NCBI GenBank assembly: GCA_000437215.1
Contig: FR898643.1
Location: 1-45,591 of the forward strand
Source: Clostridium sp. CAG:440
GTDB lineage: Bacteria > Bacillota > Clostridia > TANB77 > CAG-508
DNA: 45,591 bases
Reading direction: 5' to 3'
How positions within the stretch are numbered: the stretch's first letter is position 1; each line of letters begins with the position of its first letter. The notes under the pieces were generated by a model that did not search any database, had not been told where the DNA came from, and saw only the letters and a list, made by a program, of their open reading frames with translations. This document shows positions 1-7,272 of the stretch, piece by piece. The position numbers and the translations under genes are program-made.

Positions 1-51
1 TTTAATGTTGATTCTGTAAATATAAAAATTAAAGACAAAGAAAGTGATTAA
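1..51 (+). CDS. C-terminal end of an upstream gene (partial)
   Basis: Frame 1 is open from the window edge to a TAA at 49-51 and encodes the tail FNVDSVNIKIKDKESD. This fits the end of a gene that starts outside the window and lies just upstream of rbgA in the same direction. Signal peptidase or RNase HII genes often sit beside rbgA in Firmicutes, but 16 residues are not enough to identify the product. The 91 bases between this stop and rbgA hold only tiny ORFs. Confidence 0.35.
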   Translation, partial: FNVDSVNIKIKDKESD

Positions 52-142
52 AATGAACATGTATCAAAAAAGAAAAGGAGATGAAAAATAATCTAATGAA
101 ATTGATTCATTTCTAGAATAATAAATAAAGAAGGTGTAATTA

Positions 143-1042
143 ATGAATAATGAAAACAAAACAAATATAAACTGGTTCCCAGGTCATATGGCCAAAACCA
201 GAAGACAAATTACAGAAGATTTAAAGCTAATAGATGTAGTAGTAGAACTATTAGATGCAAGAATACCAATATCAAGCCAAAATCCAGAAATTGCCCAAAT
301 AACAAACGGAAAGAAAAAAATAATAGTACTAAATAAATGTGACTTATCAGATGAAAAAGAAAACCAAAAATGGGTAAATTATTTTAATAAAAAACAAATA
401 CCAGTAGTACTAGTAGACTCAAATACAGGAAAAGGAATAGAAAACTGTTTAAAACAAATAGAAAATATAATGCAAGAAGACTTAGAAAAACATGCACAAA
501 AAGGAAGAATAGGAAGAAAAATAAAAGTAATGGTTTTAGGAATACCAAATGTAGGAAAGTCATCATTTATTAACAGAATAGCCAAAAAAACATCAGCAGG
601 AGTTGGAAATAAACCAGGAGTAACAAAGCAAAAACAATGGATACGAGTAAACGAAAAGGTAGAATTATTAGATACACCAGGTGTATTATGGCCAAAATTT
701 GAAAGCAATGAAGTAGCATTAAATTTAGCATTTACAGGAACAATAAAAGAAAGCGTTTTAGAAACAACAGAGGTTGCATATTATTTATTAAAATTTTTGA
801 TTGAAAACTATATGCAAAATCTATGTGAAAAATATAAACTAGATGAAAGTTATGTAAAAGAGATACTTGCAAGAGATCTTCCAGAAAATGAAAATATATA
901 TGAAATAATGCTGCAAATAGGTAAAAAAAGAGGATGCATTGTATCTGGAGGAAATGTTGATGATGAAAAAACAGCAAAAATAATATTAGATGAATTTAAA
1001 AATGGAAAATTAGGAAAAATAACTATTGAGGGAGTAAAATAA
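143..1042 (+). CDS. rbgA: Ribosome biogenesis GTPase RbgA (YlqF)
   Basis: This is a circularly permuted GTPase that acts late in 50S subunit assembly. The G motifs appear in permuted order: NKCD (G4) at residues 64-67, SNTGKG (G5) near 93-98, GIPNVGKSS (G1) at 133-141, PGVTK (G2) near 158-162 and DTPG (G3) at 177-180. The N-terminal WFPGHMAK (11-18) is the family signature. At 299 residues it has the usual family length. The ATG at 143 has an AAGAAGGTG ribosome binding site about 8 bases upstream. It is followed after 7 bases by mrnC. In many Firmicutes rbgA directly follows rplS; here rplS is 33 kb away, so the ancestral cluster has been split. Confidence 0.95.
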   Translation: MNNENKTNINWFPGHMAKTRRQITEDLKLIDVVVELLDARIPISSQNPEIAQITNGKKKIIVLNKCDLSDEKENQKWVNYFNKKQIPVVLVDSNTGKGIENCLKQIENIMQEDLEKHAQKGRIGRKIKVMVLGIPNVGKSSFINRIAKKTSAGVGNKPGVTKQKQWIRVNEKVELLDTPGVLWPKFESNEVALNLAFTGTIKESVLETTEVAYYLLKFLIENYMQNLCEKYKLDESYVKEILARDLPENENIYEIMLQIGKKRGCIVSGGNVDDEKTAKIILDEFKNGKLGKITIEGVK

Positions 1043-1049
1043 ATTAAAT

Positions 1050-1445
1050 ATGGAAGAATTTATAGAAATAAAAAAAGTAAAAGAAGAAGTAAATTTAATG
1101 TCTCCATTAACATGGGCATATGTGGGAGACGCAGTATATGAATTATATATAAGAACTAAGCTTGTTAATGAAACTAATTTAAAACCACACAAATTACATA
1201 TAGAATCAATAAAATATGTTAAAGCAGGAGCACAAGCAAAACTGTTAGAAAAAATATATGAAAATTTAACAAATGAGGAACAAGAAATAGTTAGAAGAAG
1301 TAGAAATACACAAAATCACCATTTGCCAAAGAATTCAAATGTACAAGAATATATGTATTCAACTGCATTTGAAGGACTAATAGGATATCTATATTTAACA
1401 AAACAAAATAATAGATTAAAAGAAATACTAAAACATGTTGACTAA
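1050..1445 (+). CDS. mrnC: Mini-ribonuclease III (MrnC)
   Basis: MrnC is an RNase III-like enzyme lacking the dsRNA-binding domain; in Bacillus it matures the 3' and 5' ends of 23S rRNA. The protein has 131 residues, the normal family size. The signature MSPLTWAYVGDAVYELYIR spans residues 17-35 and includes the catalytic Asp27. A second acidic site lies in FEGLIGYL, with Glu108. It starts 7 bases after rbgA, so the two ribosome-maturation genes are probably cotranscribed. In other Firmicutes mrnC usually follows cysS, so the pairing here is a local arrangement. Confidence 0.93.
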   Translation: MEEFIEIKKVKEEVNLMSPLTWAYVGDAVYELYIRTKLVNETNLKPHKLHIESIKYVKAGAQAKLLEKIYENLTNEEQEIVRRSRNTQNHHLPKNSNVQEYMYSTAFEGLIGYLYLTKQNNRLKEILKHVD

Positions 1446-1481
1446 TTCAAAAAAAAATGATATAAATAATAACATATAAAA

Positions 1482-1556
1482 GGCCCGTTGGTCAAGCGGT
1501 TAAGACGCCACCCTCTCAAGGTGGAATCATGGGTTCGATTCCCGTACGGGTCACCA
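1482..1556 (+). tRNA. tRNA-Glu (anticodon CTC)
   Basis: The cloverleaf is complete. The acceptor arm GGCCCGT pairs with ACGGGTC. The anticodon stem CCACC/GGTGG (1508-1512 and 1520-1524) holds the loop CTCTCAA with anticodon CTC at 1515-1517. The T-loop TTCGATT is present and the 3' CCA (1554-1556) is encoded. The anticodon reads GAG, a minor Glu codon in this AT-rich genome. It lies 36 bases after mrnC. Confidence 0.95.
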
Positions 1557-1568
1557 AATATATAAAAA

Positions 1569-1664
1569 TTAAAAGGGAGTAGCTTTTTATTACTAATCAA
1601 CAGTCGCGATACAAATAAGTATCTGGTTAGTAAGGCTTACAAAACAGTCAAGCGAGACTTTTAA
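1569..1664 (+). promoter_or_regulatory. yybP-ykoY manganese riboswitch aptamer
   Basis: The leader carries the hallmark sequences of this class: AAAAGGGAGTAGC at 1571-1583, an internal CAACAGTCGCGATA and the closing CAAGCGAGACTTTT near 1650-1662. P1 can form between TAAAAG (1570-1575) and CTTTTA (1658-1663). The aptamer is followed at once by a terminator and then by a P2A-type ATPase gene, the gene type controlled by this riboswitch in Lactococcus (yoaB). The class senses Mn2+ and usually turns expression on. Identification is from memory of the consensus; a covariance-model scan would settle it. Confidence 0.85.
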
Positions 1665-1718
1665 AAGGAAGAACATATACCAATAATAAAAATGTTTTCC
1701 TTTTAAAAGTCTTTTTTT
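1655..1718 (+). terminator. Riboswitch expression-platform terminator
   Basis: A 16-bp perfect stem pairs 1655-1670 with 1697-1712 and is followed by seven T. Its 5' arm shares bases 1658-1663 with P1 of the preceding aptamer. P1 and terminator are therefore mutually exclusive: ligand-stabilised P1 should let transcription continue into the ATPase gene. Confidence 0.85.
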
Positions 1719-1727
1719 GATATACAA

Positions 1728-1842
1728 TAGACAATGGGACGGGGTTTTTGTCTTAGACTTTTCTTGGCCTTTGACATAAAATTCTAATTTATTTATAAAA
1801 ATGCCTTAAAAGCTTAAGACAAAAACCCCGTCCCATTGTCTA
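1728..1842 (+). repeat. 115-bp MITE-like inverted-repeat element
   Basis: Two 28-bp perfect inverted arms (1728-1755 and 1815-1842) enclose 59 AT-rich bases. The core of the arm is the GC-rich TGGGACGGGGTTTTTGTC, unlike its surroundings. The element is non-coding and sits between the riboswitch terminator and the ATPase ribosome binding site. A TA pair flanks both ends of the core arm, as IS630/mariner-type MITEs show, but the pairing symmetry alone would also give this. As RNA it would fold into a long hairpin in the leader. There is no T-run after it, so it is not an ordinary terminator. Confidence 0.7.
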
Positions 1843-1864
1843 AATAAGTAAAGGAGTGGTTGAG

Positions 1865-4594
1865 TTGGAAAAAGAAAAATGGTTTGCAAAGGATGTAAAT
1901 GAAGTTGAGCAACAATTAGGAACAGATTTGAAAAAAGGATTAAGTAGTGATGAGGTTGTAAAAAGACAAGAAAAATATGGATTTAATGAATTAAAGGCGG
2001 CAAAGAAAAAAACGTTGCTTCAAAGATTTTTAGATCAATTTAAAGATTTTTCAATAATCGTATTAATTATTGCCGCAATAGTTTCTGGAGCAGTTGGAAT
2101 TGCAAATGGAGAGGGTGTTACAGATACAATAATAATTATGATTGTTGTAATTGTAAATGCAATAATAGGAGTATCACAAGAGGCAAAGGCAGAAAAGTCA
2201 TTGGAGGCTCTTCAAAAGTTGACTGATCATGCTGCAAAGGTTATAAGAAATGAAAATATTACAGTTATTTCAGCAAAAGAATTAGTGCCAGGAGATATAG
2301 TTGTGTTAGATACAGGAGATTATATTCCGGCAGATTTAAGAGTAATAGAAGCTGTGAATTTAAAGGCACAAGAAAGTTCACTAACAGGAGAGTCTGTACC
2401 GGTAGAGAAGAATATAGAAAAAATTGAAAACAATGAGGTAGGAATTGGAGATAGAGTAAATATGCTATTTTCTTCAAGTTTGGTAACATATGGAAGGGGA
2501 AAAGGAATTGTTGTAGAAACGGGAATGACAACAGAAGTTGGAAAAATAGCGGGAATGATAAATGATGTAGAAAAACAAGAAACTCCACTTCAAACCAAAT
2601 TAAACAAATTAGGAAAAACACTTGGAATTGTAGCACTTGCAATTTGTGTATTTATATTTATAGTAGGGTTAATTCAAGGAAAAGAACCAATTGGAATGTT
2701 TATGACAGCAGTAAGTTTAGCAGTTGCAGCTATACCAGAAGGTTTAGCAGCAGTTTCAACAATAGTACTTGCAATTGGCGTACAAAAAATGGTAAAGAAA
2801 AATGCAATAGTAAAAAGATTGCCTGCTGTAGAAACATTAGGAAGTGCAACAGTTATATGTTCTGACAAAACAGGAACACTTACACAAAATAAAATGACAG
2901 TAAAGAAAATATTTTGGAATGATGCAATACGTGATTTAGACAATATTGGTGAAAATGAAATAGATGAGGAATTAAAAAAATTAGTATATGCCAATATGCT
3001 TTGCAATGATACAAAAATATCTAATGAAGGTGAACTTACAGGAGATCCAACAGAAACTGCATTAGTAGATATGGCTTTTAAATTAGATTTTGATCCAAGT
3101 ATATATGATAGAACACCAAGAATAGAAGAAGTGCCTTTTGACTCAGAAAGAAAATTAATGACAACTGTAAACAAAGTAGATGATGATTATGTTGTGTACA
3201 CAAAAGGTGGAATTGATGAATTATTAAAAAGATGTAATTCATATGAAATTAACAATAATGTAAACAATGATTTAGGCGCATATATAAATAAAATAAGACA
3301 GGAAAACGAAAAGATGGCAAAAGAAGCCTTAAGAGTATTAGGATGTGCATATAAAGTAATAGACCATTTTCCATCAAAAGAAGAAATGAAAAACATAGAA
3401 AATAATTTAACATTTATTGGAATGGTAGGAATGATAGATCCACCAAGACAAGAAGCAAAAGTTGCGGTAGAAAAGTGTAAAACAGCAGGAATAAAAACAG
3501 TAATGATAACAGGAGACCATAAGATTACAGCAACAGCAATAGCAAGAGAACTTGGAATATTAGAAAATGATGATGAGGCAATTACAGGGCAGGATTTAGA
3601 AAATATGACAGATGAAGAACTAGAAAAAAACGTAAGACATTATAGTGTATATGCAAGAGTTTCACCAGAACATAAAGTAAGAATTGTAAAAGCATGGCAA
3701 AAAAATGGTGAAATAGTTGCAATGACAGGGGATGGAGTAAATGATTCACCAGCATTAAAAACATCAGACATAGGATGTGCAATGGGAGTTGTAGGAACAG
3801 ATGTTGCAAAAGAAGCAGCAGATGTTATTCTTACAGACGATAATTTTGCAACAATAGTATCTGCTGTAGAAGAAGGAAGAAGAATATATGACAATATACT
3901 AAAAGTAATACAATTCTTATTATCAAGTAATATTGGAGAAATAGTAGTTTTATTTTTAGCAACATTATTAACACCATTATTTGCTAATTGGTTTGGAATT
4001 ACAGACATTACACATTTAGAAATATTACTTCCAATACACATATTATGGATAAATTTAGTAACAGACTCACTTCCTGCACTTGCACTAGCATTTGATCCAG
4101 CAAATTCTGACATAATGACAAGAAAACCTGCAAAACCAGGTAAAGGCATATTTACAAAGGCGATGACATGGAGAATAATATATCAAGGTATAATGATAGG
4201 ATTACTTACACTTGCAGCATATGCAATAGGACTTGCTACAACAAATGAACCAATAAATGGGTTAACACTTGAACAATCCAAAATAGAAGTAGGGCAAACA
4301 ATGGCATTTGTAACACTTGCTTTATCAGAACTTGTACATGTATTTAACGTTAGAGATAACAAAAAATCAATATTTAAAACAAAAGTATTTAACAACAAAA
4401 AACTAGTATGGGCAATAATTGCATCAGCAGCATTAATGTTTGTAATATTATTAATAGAACCATTAAGAAACATATTTAGCATACCAATATTACCAACACA
4501 AAACATATTAGAATTAGTTTGCTTAATATTTGCACCAATAGTAATAGTTGAAATATTTAAATTATTAAAAATTAACACAATAAAAGATGAATAA
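1865..4594 (+). CDS. P2A-type cation-transporting ATPase (probable Mn2+/Ca2+ exporter)
   Basis: This P-type ATPase of about 909 residues has all core motifs: TGES (174-177) in the actuator domain, PEGL (291-294) in membrane helix 4, the phosphorylation site DKTGT (Asp334) and GDGVND (622-627) in the hinge. The PEGL motif and length fit the Ca2+/Mn2+ P2A group, not heavy-metal pumps. The manganese riboswitch upstream suggests that it exports Mn2+ from the cytoplasm; that substrate is an inference. The best start is TTG at 1865, 8 bases after AAAGGAG (1850-1856). A GTG at 1856 overlaps that ribosome binding site and is unlikely. The gene stands alone, ending at a terminator. Confidence 0.93.
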   Translation: MEKEKWFAKDVNEVEQQLGTDLKKGLSSDEVVKRQEKYGFNELKAAKKKTLLQRFLDQFKDFSIIVLIIAAIVSGAVGIANGEGVTDTIIIMIVVIVNAIIGVSQEAKAEKSLEALQKLTDHAAKVIRNENITVISAKELVPGDIVVLDTGDYIPADLRVIEAVNLKAQESSLTGESVPVEKNIEKIENNEVGIGDRVNMLFSSSLVTYGRGKGIVVETGMTTEVGKIAGMINDVEKQETPLQTKLNKLGKTLGIVALAICVFIFIVGLIQGKEPIGMFMTAVSLAVAAIPEGLAAVSTIVLAIGVQKMVKKNAIVKRLPAVETLGSATVICSDKTGTLTQNKMTVKKIFWNDAIRDLDNIGENEIDEELKKLVYANMLCNDTKISNEGELTGDPTETALVDMAFKLDFDPSIYDRTPRIEEVPFDSERKLMTTVNKVDDDYVVYTKGGIDELLKRCNSYEINNNVNNDLGAYINKIRQENEKMAKEALRVLGCAYKVIDHFPSKEEMKNIENNLTFIGMVGMIDPPRQEAKVAVEKCKTAGIKTVMITGDHKITATAIARELGILENDDEAITGQDLENMTDEELEKNVRHYSVYARVSPEHKVRIVKAWQKNGEIVAMTGDGVNDSPALKTSDIGCAMGVVGTDVAKEAADVILTDDNFATIVSAVEEGRRIYDNILKVIQFLLSSNIGEIVVLFLATLLTPLFANWFGITDITHLEILLPIHILWINLVTDSLPALALAFDPANSDIMTRKPAKPGKGIFTKAMTWRIIYQGIMIGLLTLAAYAIGLATTNEPINGLTLEQSKIEVGQTMAFVTLALSELVHVFNVRDNKKSIFKTKVFNNKKLVWAIIASAALMFVILLIEPLRNIFSIPILPTQNILELVCLIFAPIVIVEIFKLLKINTIKDE

Positions 4595-4609
4595 GATTTA
4601 AAATTTTAA

Positions 4610-4638
4610 ACAGATTAAATGGACATTTAATCTGTTTT
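4610..4638 (+). terminator. Intrinsic terminator after the ATPase gene
   Basis: An 11-bp perfect stem (4610-4620 with 4625-4635) has a GGAC loop and is followed by TTTT. It separates the ATPase gene from metG. Confidence 0.85.
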
Positions 4639-4680
4639 ATGATAATATATAAAAAGCAAAAATAAAGGAGATGTATAAAA

Positions 4681-6249
4681 TTGAATAACAAATTTTATTT
4701 AACAACACCAATATATTATCCAAGTGGAAGATTTCATATAGGAACAGCATATACAACAGTACTTGCTGATGCAATAAAAAGATACCATAAATTAAAAGGA
4801 GAAGACACATATTTACTAACAGGAACAGATGAACATGGACAAAAAATACAAGAAAAAGCCCAAAGTTTAGGAAAAACACCAAAACAATATGTAGATGAAA
4901 TGGCAGCAAAAGCAAAAGAATTATGGGCGAAAATGGGAATAGAATATGATGACTTTATTCAAACAACTGAAGAAAGACATGAAAAAGTAGTACAAAAAAT
5001 ATTTGACTATTTTATGGAAAAAGGAGATATATATAAAGGCCAATATGAAGGTCTTTATTGTGTACCATGTGAGACATTTTTTACTAAAACACAATTAGTA
5101 GATGGAAAATGCCCAGATTGTGGAAGAGAAGTAAGATATGAAAAAGAAGAAGCATATTTTTTTAACATGAAAAAATATGCAGACAGATTATTAAAATATT
5201 ATGATGAACACCCTGACTTCATAAAACCTGGTTATAGAAAAACAGAAATGATAAATAATTTTATAAAACCAGGACTTGAAGACTTATGTGTAAGTAGAAC
5301 TACATTTGACTGGGGAATAAAAGTATTAAAAGATCCAAAACATGTTGTATATGTATGGTTAGACGCATTAACAAACTATATAACAGCACTAGGATATATG
5401 TCTAAAGATGACACACTATTTAAGAAATACTGGCCAGCAGACTTACACATTGTAGGAAAAGATATAGCAAGATTCCATTTAATATATTGGCCAATATTTT
5501 TAATGGCACTAGATTTACCATTACCAAAAACAATACTTGTTCATAACTGGATAATGATGAAAGATGGAAAAATGTCAAAATCAAAAGGAAATGTAATATA
5601 CCCAGAAAGCTTAATAGAAAAGTATGGTTTAGATGCTACAAAATATTTCTTGTTAAGAGAAATGCCAGTATCACAAGATGGGCTATTTACACCAGAAAAT
5701 TTTGTTGACAGATACAATTTTGACTTATGTAATGATTTAAGCAATTTATTAAATAGAACTGTATCAATGGTTAATAAATATTTTGAAGGACAAGTTCCAA
5801 AATATAATGGAACACCAAATGAGATAGATAAAGAATTTGAAGAATATACTTCAAAACAAATAGAAAAATTTGAAGAATTATGGAACAATTATGAAATAGC
5901 ATCAAGTATACAAGAAATATGGAATATTGTATCAAGAACAAACAAATATATAGATGAAACAATGCCATGGGCACTTGCAAAAGAAGAGCAAAAGGAAAAA
6001 TTAGAGTCATGTATGTATCATTTAATAGAAAATTTAAGAAAAATCGCAATACTAATAAGACCATTTATGCAAGAAACATCAAATAACATATTAAGACAAA
6101 TTGGAGTAGATAGTAAAAATATTTCATGGAATGATTTAGAAAATATGGAAATCTTAGAAAATACTCATGTAATAGAAAAAGGGGAACCAATATTTATGAG
6201 GTTAAATGCAAATGAAGAGGTAGAATATATAAAATCATTAATGAACTAA
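4681..6249 (+). CDS. metG: Methionyl-tRNA synthetase
   Basis: This class I synthetase charges tRNA-Met. The HIGH-type motif is HIGT at 19-22 and KMSKS is at 297-301. A four-cysteine zinc knuckle is visible as CVPC (127-130) and C144-x2-C147. At 522 residues it is shorter than the roughly 650-residue Bacillus enzyme. The C-terminal tRNA-binding (EMAPII-like) domain is absent, a known natural form. The start is TTG at 4681, with AAAGGAG about 10 bases upstream. It leads a row of same-strand genes with a 29-base gap to the deacetylase gene. Confidence 0.96.
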   Translation: MNNKFYLTTPIYYPSGRFHIGTAYTTVLADAIKRYHKLKGEDTYLLTGTDEHGQKIQEKAQSLGKTPKQYVDEMAAKAKELWAKMGIEYDDFIQTTEERHEKVVQKIFDYFMEKGDIYKGQYEGLYCVPCETFFTKTQLVDGKCPDCGREVRYEKEEAYFFNMKKYADRLLKYYDEHPDFIKPGYRKTEMINNFIKPGLEDLCVSRTTFDWGIKVLKDPKHVVYVWLDALTNYITALGYMSKDDTLFKKYWPADLHIVGKDIARFHLIYWPIFLMALDLPLPKTILVHNWIMMKDGKMSKSKGNVIYPESLIEKYGLDATKYFLLREMPVSQDGLFTPENFVDRYNFDLCNDLSNLLNRTVSMVNKYFEGQVPKYNGTPNEIDKEFEEYTSKQIEKFEELWNNYEIASSIQEIWNIVSRTNKYIDETMPWALAKEEQKEKLESCMYHLIENLRKIAILIRPFMQETSNNILRQIGVDSKNISWNDLENMEILENTHVIEKGEPIFMRLNANEEVEYIKSLMN

Positions 6250-6278
6250 TAAAAGAAAAAATAAAAGAAGGATGTAAT

Positions 6279-7247
6279 ATGGGAAAGGGCAATAAGCAAT
6301 ATTACGAATTTAGCAACTATATAGAAGAAACCAATAATGAGCATGACAGTAAAAATAAAATAAAAATATTTATAATAGTTGTAATTTTAATTTTATTTAT
6401 AGGTTTAATACTAATTGCTATGAATGTAAAACAAACTATAGATATAAGCAAGTCACAAAAGGAGATTGCAGAAAATTTAAATGCAGTGTCAAACAAAACC
6501 ACAAGACTTGATGAAGAAAAAGCAAAATTAGAAGAAGAAAAACAAAAACAGCAAGAAGAACAGAAGAAAAAAGAAGAAAAATTACCCAAATTAACTGATG
6601 AAGGTAGAGAAAATATGAAAAATATCTATCATTCAGAAACAAAAAGAGCATTTTTAACATTTGATGATGGACCATCAACTAATACTTCTACAATATTGGA
6701 TATATTAAATAGTCAAAACATAAAAGCAACATTTTTTATGTTGGGAACACGAGTTGAAGCAATGCCAGAAACGGTAAAAAAAGTATACGAACAAGGGCAC
6801 TATATTGCAAACCATGGCTATTCACATGAATATTCAACAATATATTCTTCACAAGAAGCAGTTTTAGAAGAATTTAATAAATGCAACAATGCTGTTAGAA
6901 ATGCAATAGGAGAGCCAGAGTACAATTCACACTTATTTAGGTTCCCAGGAGGGTCAAATGGTGGAAAATACAATGACTTAAAACAAGGAGCTAAACAATT
7001 ACTAAGTGATAATGACATATTAAGTGTAGATTGGAATTCATTATCTGGTGATGCGGAAAAGCAAAATCCAACACCAGAATATTTAATGGAAAGAATAAAA
7101 AGTACGTCTCAAGATAAAAGTAGCTTAGTAATATTAATGCATGATGCACAAGCAAAAAAAGTTACAGCAGATACATTGCCAGAAATAATATCATATTTAA
7201 AAGAACAAGGGTATGAATTTAAAAGTTTTTATGACATTATAAAGTAA
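6279..7247 (+). CDS. Membrane-anchored polysaccharide (peptidoglycan) deacetylase
   Basis: The product is a NodB-type carbohydrate esterase 4 family protein, most likely acting on cell-wall amino sugars outside the membrane. One transmembrane helix spans about 29-49, followed by a Glu/Lys/Gln-rich coiled coil at about 60-100. The catalytic domain shows FDDGP (128-132), the metal-binding HGYSH (His179, His183) and a later LMHDA segment carrying the catalytic His. The RBS is AGAAGG before ATG 6279. The following gene starts 25 bases after the stop, so the two may be cotranscribed. The precise substrate cannot be told from sequence. Confidence 0.88.
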   Translation: MGKGNKQYYEFSNYIEETNNEHDSKNKIKIFIIVVILILFIGLILIAMNVKQTIDISKSQKEIAENLNAVSNKTTRLDEEKAKLEEEKQKQQEEQKKKEEKLPKLTDEGRENMKNIYHSETKRAFLTFDDGPSTNTSTILDILNSQNIKATFFMLGTRVEAMPETVKKVYEQGHYIANHGYSHEYSTIYSSQEAVLEEFNKCNNAVRNAIGEPEYNSHLFRFPGGSNGGKYNDLKQGAKQLLSDNDILSVDWNSLSGDAEKQNPTPEYLMERIKSTSQDKSSLVILMHDAQAKKVTADTLPEIISYLKEQGYEFKSFYDIIK

Positions 7248-7272
7248 GTAAAAAATGAGAGGAGAGAGTAAT

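Noticed and set aside
1856..1864. GTG at 1856 as start of the ATPase gene
   Set aside because: It overlaps the ribosome binding site AAAGGAG; the TTG at 1865 is spaced correctly.
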